From: Prevotella sp. UBA746
GTDB taxonomy: Bacteria; Bacteroidota; Bacteroidia; Bacteroidales; Bacteroidaceae
Length of the DNA stretch: 9,252 nt
NCBI GenBank assembly: GCA_002298545.1
Contig: DBKQ01000005.1
Coordinates: forward strand, 134,247 to 143,498
Direction of reading: 5' to 3'
The notes below the pieces were generated by a model that had not been told where the DNA came from, ran no database searches, and was given only the letters and a program-made list of their open reading frames with translations. Position 1 is the first letter of the stretch. Each line of letters starts with the position of its first letter. This document shows positions 4,723-9,252 of this stretch, one piece after another. Both the position numbers and the translations under genes were made by a program.

Positions 4723-5139
4723 TCATCTGTGCAGTAGATTGTCTAATTCAGGGTAAATTTCATCCTCGGATTCGTAAGGAATGATGTTGAAGTATTCATT
4801 TCCATTCAGCATAGCAGAGATGTTAGCCTTTGTTCTGTCGTAGAAAATATAAACATGAATGTTATGAGCTTCTGCGTAAGCCAATTCATAGCCCACACCA
4901 AGAGAAGGACAGGTACACTCCGCTATCACCATGTCGCTTTGTCTGAGCCATTCGGTATCTCGCTCATAGATGTGAATGTCTATAGCCTTTGTTTGAGCCT
5001 TCAAACTCATATTTGTTTTACCTATGTGCTCCGTCAATACAGTGTCAGTCTGCTTGATATAGTCAATCATCCGTTGGTACAGAGAGGCATCGACCCTGCC
5101 TCCACGGATGGAGCCAGCAAAATATATTTTCTTGTTCAT
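4723..5139 (-). CDS. DNPH1-like 2'-deoxynucleoside 5'-phosphate N-hydrolase
   Basis: A 138-residue protein of the nucleoside 2-deoxyribosyltransferase superfamily that matches the DNPH1 (RCL) branch unusually well. Motifs in order are IYFAGSIRGGR (5-15), VLTEHIG (34-40), ERDTEWLRQSDMVIAE (59-74), PSLGVGYELA (78-87) and SAML (108-111). In DNPH1 the Glu of GYEL is the nucleophile (Glu85 here), and the Asp of the DxEWL helix and the Ser of SAM bind sugar and phosphate. DNPH1 splits the N-glycosidic bond of deoxynucleoside 5'-monophosphates, with hydroxymethyl-dUMP as the known human substrate. I chose the ATG at 5139 because it places the first strand where the family has it; an ATG at 5169, 5 bp after the previous stop, adds ten residues. 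It is the last gene of the WYL operon. The physiological substrate here is inferred. Confidence 0.85.
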   Translation of the reverse strand: MNKKIYFAGSIRGGRVDASLYQRMIDYIKQTDTVLTEHIGKTNMSLKAQTKAIDIHIYERDTEWLRQSDMVIAECTCPSLGVGYELAYAEAHNIHVYIFYDRTKANISAMLNGNEYFNIIPYESEDEIYPELDNLLHR

Positions 5140-5174
5140 GTGGTTGTTTTTATTTCCAACAGTTTTCATGTGGT

Positions 5175-5423
5175 CTAAACGGGGTCAGAGGAAAATTCAT
5201 ACCAATCTGCTCTAAGCTCACCATCATCAAAAACAGTAAGCTGCTTCAATTCTTCAGGAGAATTTATTGCTGCATGATCGGGACGCTTAAAGTTTGCGGC
5301 ACCAGGGTTCTTCATGACAACAGATCCTTTAACTTCCCACGAATTACCGAATTTCAAAAGGGTCCTCCATCTAATGCCATCACCCGTTGAACCTAATTTC
5401 GTATAATGTGTAAAAACTTTCAT
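5175..5423 (-). CDS. Short protein, probably a C-terminally truncated gene
   Basis: Eighty-two codons ending abruptly in WYEFSSDPV. It begins MKVFTHYTKLGSTGDGIRWR and contains VKGSVVMKNPGAANF. The NPGxA stretch after hydrophobic residues recalls the LNPStA motif of DUF1643-type proteins, but the match is too short to name. The sharp end right after a conserved-looking segment suggests that the downstream part has been lost. A one-base shift would read on through the next start region into the DNPH1-like frame, which hints at a junction. The start is well supported: AAGGAG lies about 9 nt before the ATG, one of the few strong SDs in the window. It lies 13 bp after the end of the RhuM remnant. 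Confidence 0.55.
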   Translation of the reverse strand: MKVFTHYTKLGSTGDGIRWRTLLKFGNSWEVKGSVVMKNPGAANFKRPDHAAINSPEELKQLTVFDDGELRADWYEFSSDPV

Positions 5424-5436
5424 TTTTCTGTTCTCC

Positions 5437-5690
5437 TTATTTATTGTTTTCGCGAACTATCTTTCTGCCACCCTCAAAACGAACCTGTCCATTTTTTGCA
5501 CAGGTTGAAACCTCATCCAAATCCTCTGCCTTATATATGTTTCTGATATGACGAACGATAGACGTTCTGTCAACTCCAAACAACTCTGCCATTTGGTTTT
5601 GAGTCAGCCATACAGTATCTTTTTCAAGCTTTACATTCAGTTCGACTTTTCGTCTGCAGAACGGTATATCTCTATTTTATTTTCTTCCAT
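5437..5690 (-). pseudogene. RhuM-family gene remnant (frameshifted and truncated)
   Basis: From an ATG at 5690 the protein starts MEENKIEIYRSADEK. It shifts by one base at a four-A run (5647-5650) and continues VELNVKLEKDTVWLTQ, then QMAELFGVDRTSIVRHIRNIY, then DEVSTCAKNGQVRFEGGRK, stopping at 5437-5439. This is the N-terminus of RhuM-family proteins, whose hallmark is DTVWLTQxQMAELF followed by an HxxNIxxxxELD segment. Full members run to about 300 residues and continue with YNLDxIISVGYRV, which is absent. The gene is therefore both frameshifted near the start and missing most of its length. RhuM proteins are common in mobile islands and their role is poorly known. The start codon lies inside, and in frame with, the end of the WYL gene. 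Confidence 0.82.
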
Positions 5691-6614
5691 ATCAATAGTT
5701 GTCAGTCTTTTTTTGTATAACTCCCATAGGCTCTTTGCCCATTCTTTCATTGTGCATCGCAATGATTTTGGCTCTATCACTTCTATCATCTCTCCCGCAT
5801 GAAGCAATTCCATGATAAAATCATAAGTTGGGCGAAGCCTTAATTCAAAATCGGCATAAGCGTCACAAGCATACAATTCCTTTTGCGAAGAGTGAATCGG
5901 CAACGAGCGTACATACTGTTGGTGCTGTTTGTATGCCCGGATAACTATTCGTTCAACAGCGACATTCTCATCTGTTACTATGCCGAAAAATGTAGAGAAA
6001 TACTCCTTTGCGTTGAAATCCTTGGGCATAGAAAAACGCTCTGTCGTAAGTTCCACGTTCTCCAAGCGGTCAAGTCCGTAGATACGCAACCTGTCTTCGT
6101 TGATGCTGAGCGCCAGCACATACCACCGCTTCTGGAACATTTTCAGACAGTATGGCGCAATGGGAAATGTATAGGAATTCTTGTAGTGGAAATTCCGATA
6201 AGTAGCCATTATGACATTGTTGCCCTTCATGGCATCAACAATATCCGTAAGGAAATGACGGCTCGATGGAATCTCCTCTACAAGGATGCGGTCTTTGAGC
6301 GATGTGTTTTGCGACAAGATATTGGCTGTAGAATAGGTATCGAGCAACCAACGCGACAGTTCACCATTGGCAAGACTCTCGGGATTGGAGATGTAGTAGC
6401 GGTAGCCACCCTTTAGTCGGCAGTCGATATTAACCCCAAGCGACATGAGAATATTGTCCTTCCAACGGTTGAAAGTCTGGCGCGGAAGAGGTTCTCCATA
6501 GCTCATGCTGTTGTCTTGCTCCCACTTGTCGCTGAGTTCTTTCAGCGACAGTCCGCGGTTGCCAGCACGATACAGAGCATTGACCACCCAAATGTATTTT
6601 TCCAGTGTTGTCAT
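5637..6614 (-). CDS. WYL-domain transcriptional regulator (C-terminus runs into rhuM-like start)
   Basis: A 325-residue product from the ATG at 6614 (MTTLEKYIWVVNALYRAG). The longer frame needs a TTG start at 6644. Residues 1-75 form a winged-helix-like region (LSLKELSDKW, then RQTFNRWKDNI, then GGYRYYI). About 131-190 is the WYL domain with RWYVLALS, WYV replacing WYL, then IYGLDRLENV. About 218-303 is the usual WCX-like C-terminal domain, ending EVIEPKSLRCTM...LYKKR. WYL proteins are regulators that sense nucleic acid or nucleotide ligands and often control defence islands (the BrxR and CapW types). The last 17 residues (MEENKIEIYRSADEKSN) are the start of a RhuM gene read in frame, so the natural stop appears to be missing. 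It is the first gene of the operon leading to the DNPH1-like gene. Confidence 0.85.
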   Translation of the reverse strand: MTTLEKYIWVVNALYRAGNRGLSLKELSDKWEQDNSMSYGEPLPRQTFNRWKDNILMSLGVNIDCRLKGGYRYYISNPESLANGELSRWLLDTYSTANILSQNTSLKDRILVEEIPSSRHFLTDIVDAMKGNNVIMATYRNFHYKNSYTFPIAPYCLKMFQKRWYVLALSINEDRLRIYGLDRLENVELTTERFSMPKDFNAKEYFSTFFGIVTDENVAVERIVIRAYKQHQQYVRSLPIHSSQKELYACDAYADFELRLRPTYDFIMELLHAGEMIEVIEPKSLRCTMKEWAKSLWELYKKRLTTIDMEENKIEIYRSADEKSN

Positions 6615-6656
6615 GCGTCGTCCATGTATTTTAAATTGATACAATGTTCAAATGCT

Positions 6657-6664
6657 CAAAATTA
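6657..6664 (-). promoter_or_regulatory. Promoter -7 box TAATTTTG for the WYL operon
   Basis: Matches TAnnTTTG on the minus strand, 42 nt before the ATG at 6614. TTGTA occurs three times around it (in ATTGTAAGAA, TTTGTAATTT and ATTGTATCAA), a possible but weak binding pattern for autoregulation. Confidence 0.45.
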
Positions 6665-6700
6665 CAAAAATATTCTTACAATCTCTATAAAAAATCATAA

Positions 6701-7378
6701 TTATTCCTTATATGTGGCATAATCGTATTCCACAGAGATTTCTACATTAAAGTCACGCACCCACAGTAGGTCGAAGATGGAGAAGCAGGTATGCTCATAA
6801 AGGTTGTGAAATGGAAAGATGAGGTGCATGTCGGCAGTCATGTCGCGATCTAACCCCTCATTCCAGTTGTCGGTATTCTCGCTCAAGTAGAGCATATTAT
6901 TTTCCGATTCCAGTTTGCCACCGCTATAAGTCCAACCTCCATTTATCACCCCATCTTGATATAACGGCACAAAATCATCATATACGCCACACAAGATGTT
7001 CCAAATCTCTTTTTCGTAATCTGACTGTTTGGGATGTAAAGGAGAAAACTGATATGCCATGAAGCACTTGCCTATGGCAGTAATGTCATGGTCAGCTACC
7101 GTCTGCTTCAATGCATTATAGGCTGAGATGACGGCAAGGCGCATTTGCAACAACTGCTCCATCATGGCTTTGTTAAAGTCATTTAGCAACTGCTTATAAT
7201 GGTCATCCATGACAAACTCCTTGTCGAGCAATCGCTTACGCACGGCAAGCAGTTGCTTAATTGCCTCTTTCTCAGCCTTGTTGTAATAGCAATGCTGCTC
7301 ATACTGCCAATATAGATCACATATTTCAGCTTCGATAAAATCGATAGCTGGCAATCTGAATATTTCCTGTGCTGTCAT
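6701..7378 (-). CDS. Hypothetical protein
   Basis: A 225-residue soluble product without signal peptide or TM segment. Residues about 15-100 are rich in Glu, Lys, Gln and Leu and likely helical (YYNKAEKEAIKQLLAVRKRLL, then MMEQLLQMRLAVISAYNAL). The second half has aromatic and acidic stretches (NGGWTYSGGKLE, then LYLSENTDNWNEG, then HLIFPFHNLYEHTCFSIFDLLWVRDFNVEISVEYDY) and looks like a beta-rich domain. I do not recognise a family. The ATG at 7378 is the only good start. It lies 44 bp after the 8493-7423 gene with no promoter box in between, so the two are probably co-transcribed and may act together. The WYL operon downstream has its own promoter. Confidence 0.72.
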   Translation of the reverse strand: MTAQEIFRLPAIDFIEAEICDLYWQYEQHCYYNKAEKEAIKQLLAVRKRLLDKEFVMDDHYKQLLNDFNKAMMEQLLQMRLAVISAYNALKQTVADHDITAIGKCFMAYQFSPLHPKQSDYEKEIWNILCGVYDDFVPLYQDGVINGGWTYSGGKLESENNMLYLSENTDNWNEGLDRDMTADMHLIFPFHNLYEHTCFSIFDLLWVRDFNVEISVEYDYATYKE

Positions 7379-7422
7379 ACTTAATCTTTATTCAAAATAT
7401 CGTTTAACCTTATTCTTAAATA

Positions 7423-8493
7423 TTACATACTGTAAAATGCGAAATCTATCCGCAAGTCATCTTCAAGTGCATCATCAGCCTTCATGCAAAATTGCGGTTT
7501 GTTGACGCTTATGGACAACAAATGATGCAAGGTTTCAAGTTCTCGTGACTGGAGTGGATGCTTGGGCGAGGTACTTATACTTATTATACTATTGTTTTGG
7601 TTGAGCCCCTTCGCTAAATCATATTTTTCTATTAGTTCCTTTAAATAATCACATCTTCTGCTTGCGTCAAATGCACAAGTATGCCAACAGCCAATCCAGC
7701 ACGCTTTGGAGCGGAACAGCACGCTAAGTTGTTCTGTCGTTGGAGGCTCACTAAGGTTTATTCCTCTTTCGTGCAAATCGTCAAGAAATTCAGCAGTATT
7801 GATAATCCGCTTTTTGTATTCCTCATTAATCTCCCAACGCTTCCACATACGGCGTTTACGCTTTTCACCTCCCAAAAACTTTCCATCGAACTTGGAATAA
7901 CGACGACTGTGATAGAACTTCATTTCACGCCTTATCTTATTGTGAAATGAGCGGATATTCATCATTTCTTTTCTCGAAGGAATGAATTTGCCGTACTTCT
8001 CTCTACAAAGCCAAAATGCTTTTGCCTCATCATAGCACGACAAATGCAGACGCCTACCTAAGTTTTCCCAATCATGAGGAAGAAAGGCATAAAAGGATGT
8101 TGTCCATATGCAACATGCGGCAATCTCGGCCAAGGAGATGTCTGCACTATTGGGCACAATCACTTTTTTGCCTATAATGGCTTCTGTTTTTGCTATACGT
8201 GAATTATCAAAGTCTTCAATGATAATTTCTCTACCAAGAGAATCTTCCCAAGTGTTGCCGTCCAACCATGCTGAAACTGTAATTCTTGATTCATCTGTAT
8301 CAGAACCAGTCCGAGGAACAATGTCTACTGTTATTTTATAGTCCTTTTCGCTTTTTGGTAACGGAACAAGATGGCGCAAATAGTCATAGTGCATCTTGAA
8401 CCATGCCAAAGACCTTCCCTCTGCATAGCTTTTCGACAAGAATGGCGCAATCTCGTCAAACGATACCTTGTGTAACAATTCATACAATGTCAT
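7423..8493 (-). CDS. Hypothetical protein, DUF6557-like N-terminal domain
   Basis: A 356-residue product from the ATG at 8493 (MTLYELLHKVSFDEI). Residues 1-160 have the pattern of a Bacteroidetes family I recall as DUF6557: a leading LxELLxxxSFDEI, then WFKMHYDYLRHLVP, then beta strands with ITVSAWLDG, then DISLAEIAACCIWTTSFYAF. Residues about 190-250 are very basic (KIRREMKFYHSRRYSKF, then EKRKRRMWKRW), and about 280-310 contain a C-W-x-G-C-W-H cluster and DYLKELIEKYD. Function is unknown. The longer frame from 8532 is rejected because a perfect promoter box (8517-8525) lies inside it. The neighbouring divergent gene at 8661 has a related N-terminus, and the gene is followed by the 225-codon gene in a likely operon. 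Confidence 0.72.
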   Translation of the reverse strand: MTLYELLHKVSFDEIAPFLSKSYAEGRSLAWFKMHYDYLRHLVPLPKSEKDYKITVDIVPRTGSDTDESRITVSAWLDGNTWEDSLGREIIIEDFDNSRIAKTEAIIGKKVIVPNSADISLAEIAACCIWTTSFYAFLPHDWENLGRRLHLSCYDEAKAFWLCREKYGKFIPSRKEMMNIRSFHNKIRREMKFYHSRRYSKFDGKFLGGEKRKRRMWKRWEINEEYKKRIINTAEFLDDLHERGINLSEPPTTEQLSVLFRSKACWIGCWHTCAFDASRRCDYLKELIEKYDLAKGLNQNNSIISISTSPKHPLQSRELETLHHLLSISVNKPQFCMKADDALEDDLRIDFAFYSM

Positions 8494-8516
8494 ATTTCGT
8501 GTTTTATTATTTGCTT

Positions 8517-8525
8517 GCAAAGATA
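8517..8525 (-). promoter_or_regulatory. Promoter -7 box TATCTTTGC for the 8493-7423 gene
   Basis: Full TAnnTTTGC match on the minus strand, 23 nt before the ATG at 8493. The 19-bp repeat arm 8539-8557 ends 13 bp upstream of it, exactly as on the other side of the divergent region. Confidence 0.72.
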
Positions 8526-8538
8526 TTGACATGCTGAC

Positions 8539-8616
8539 CCAATTATCAATACAGGTTAAATGTTTTTTATAAAACTCACAAAAACAAAAGTTTTTTCAAC
8601 CTGTGCTAATAATTGG
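8539..8616. promoter_or_regulatory. Inverted 19-bp repeat in the divergent promoter region
   Basis: Arms 8539-8557 and 8598-8616 match at 16 of 19 positions when one is reversed. Read outward, the shared sequence is AACCTGT, four variable bases, then ATAATTGG. The 40-bp AT-rich core holds poly-A/poly-T runs. Each arm ends 13 bp from its own -7 box, so its TTGG may serve as the -33 element, or each arm may be a regulator site. Confidence 0.7.
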
Positions 8617-8629
8617 AACACCTTCATAA

Positions 8630-8638
8630 TACTTTTGC
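8630..8638 (+). promoter_or_regulatory. Promoter -7 box TACTTTTGC for the 8661 gene
   Basis: Full TAnnTTTGC match on the plus strand, 22 nt before the ATG at 8661, mirroring the box at 8517-8525 about the centre 8577.5. Confidence 0.7.
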
Positions 8639-8660
8639 CGCAGGCATTAAAGAAACAGTT

Positions 8661-9252
8661 ATGGAAAAGTCTATAAAATATGAAAGCACTGTAAAGGATG
8701 CGAAGACAATAGCAGAATGTTTAAGAAGTATATCTTTCAATGAGATTGAAGAAATTTTATGGGATGCTTATGGAATGGGGGACAACTTTACTCCATTCCT
8801 TAAAATGACTTATGACCGAGTTTGCCATCAGACTGGTATTTCTGAGCATACTCACGTGATAGTCCAAAAAGTTGACGGTTCTTTGGACACTTTAGGCGTG
8901 AAAATTATCATGCCTGAAGAATTCCAAAATGACTCTTTGGAAAACATTGGAAAATACAGTGTTATAATCAGGACCAAAGAGGAACAACCTTATATGTCCA
9001 ATATAGCCGCAGGCATATTAGAGGCCATTATTTGGTACAATCGTCAAAGAGTGTTAGAACCATTTCATAGTTCTGACATTAGACAGAAGACTAAAGTTTA
9101 CAAGCTGGCAACTTTTGTAAATGACCAACTTTCAAAATTTTTATTGCCAAAAGGGTGCGTTCCTGCAGAATGCTCAGAAAAAGGTCTTTATAAAATGATT
9201 CGAAAGGAACACTGTCGGTACATTGCACGTTGCGAGTCACAACAAAATCTTT
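8661..9252 (+). CDS. Hypothetical protein related to the 8493-7423 gene (partial, 3' end beyond window)
   Basis: An open frame from the ATG at 8661 (MEKSIKYESTVKDAKTIAE) to the window edge, 197 codons with no stop. The segment LRSISFNEIEEILWDAYG, then FTPFLKMTYDRVCHQ, aligns by eye with LHKVSFDEIAPFLSKSYA, then LAWFKMHYDYLRHLV of the divergent neighbour. Later, SNIAAGILEAIIWYNRQR corresponds to LAEIAACCIWTTSFYAF. The two proteins therefore look like diverged paralogues of the DUF6557-like family. The middle part (THVIVQKVDGSLDTLGVKIIM) should be the beta-strand region. It is the only rightward gene in the window. The start fits the promoter box at 8630-8638 and an A-rich leader (AAAGAAACAGTT). 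Function is unknown. Confidence 0.75.
   Translation, partial: MEKSIKYESTVKDAKTIAECLRSISFNEIEEILWDAYGMGDNFTPFLKMTYDRVCHQTGISEHTHVIVQKVDGSLDTLGVKIIMPEEFQNDSLENIGKYSVIIRTKEEQPYMSNIAAGILEAIIWYNRQRVLEPFHSSDIRQKTKVYKLATFVNDQLSKFLLPKGCVPAECSEKGLYKMIRKEHCRYIARCESQQNL

Noticed and set aside
5482..5506. Inverted repeat AACCTGT/ACAGGTT similar to the arms at 8539-8616
   Set aside because: It lies inside the RhuM remnant's coding sequence, and the match to the promoter arms is limited to 7 bp, so it is probably coincidence.
5637..5690. Programmed -1 frameshift linking WYL and RhuM
   Set aside because: The sequence at the shift is CGAAAAG, a short A-run that is not a canonical slippery heptamer, with no clear downstream structure. 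The RhuM part is truncated anyway, so mutation is simpler.
1..9252. CRISPR array, tRNA or rRNA genes, insertion sequence
   Set aside because: There are no regularly spaced repeats with unique spacers, no cloverleaf or rRNA-like sequence, and no transposase coding on either strand.

Overview
The window looks like accessory (island-like) chromosome or element DNA from a member of the Bacteroidales, probably Prevotella/Segatella or Bacteroides. Seven or more sites match the Bacteroidetes -7 promoter box TAnnTTTG(C). Classical Shine-Dalgarno sequences are mostly absent, A-rich leaders precede the start codons, and several products belong to Bacteroidetes families (DUF4846, stand-alone LytTR, DUF6557-like). 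No rRNA, tRNA, CRISPR array, transposase or integrase gene is visible.

Layout, following transcription, which is leftward for all but the last gene. (a) 8661-9252 (+, cut by the window edge) and 8493-7423 (-) are divergent and appear to be paralogues. They share a mirror-symmetric promoter region, and the minus-strand gene is followed by an unrecognised gene, 7378-6701. (b) 6614-4723 is a probable operon starting at its own promoter. It holds a WYL-domain regulator that runs in frame into a broken RhuM-family gene, an 82-codon protein that looks truncated, and a clear DNPH1-like deoxynucleotide N-hydrolase. (c) 4722-4324 is gene-free and holds copy 2 of a perfect 102-bp repeat plus an 11-bp inverted repeat. 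(d) 4272-2097 holds a DUF4846 lipoprotein-like gene with its own promoter, then a stand-alone LytTR DNA-binding protein whose stop codon abuts the start of a membrane-anchored NAGPA-like protein. (e) 1972-784 is a two-gene membrane-protein operon with its own promoter and a good intrinsic terminator at about 671-697. (f) Copy 1 of the 102-bp repeat (563-664) starts right after that terminator. It carries a promoter box facing a three-gene run: a 36-codon ORF with a strong SD, a 92-codon basic membrane-tailed protein, and the first 32 codons of an ADP-ribosylglycohydrolase, cut by the left edge.

The genes do not form one obvious pathway. The picture is a row of small cargo units, mostly with private promoters. 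Enzymes that act on nucleotides or ADP-ribose (DNPH1-like, ADP-ribosylglycohydrolase) sit among regulators (WYL, LytTR), a decayed RhuM gene and unknown envelope proteins. That composition is typical of defence or mobile-cargo regions, but this is inference. The most distinctive structures are the 102-bp repeats with opposed promoter boxes, the symmetric divergent promoter at 8517-8638, and the WYL-RhuM junction.
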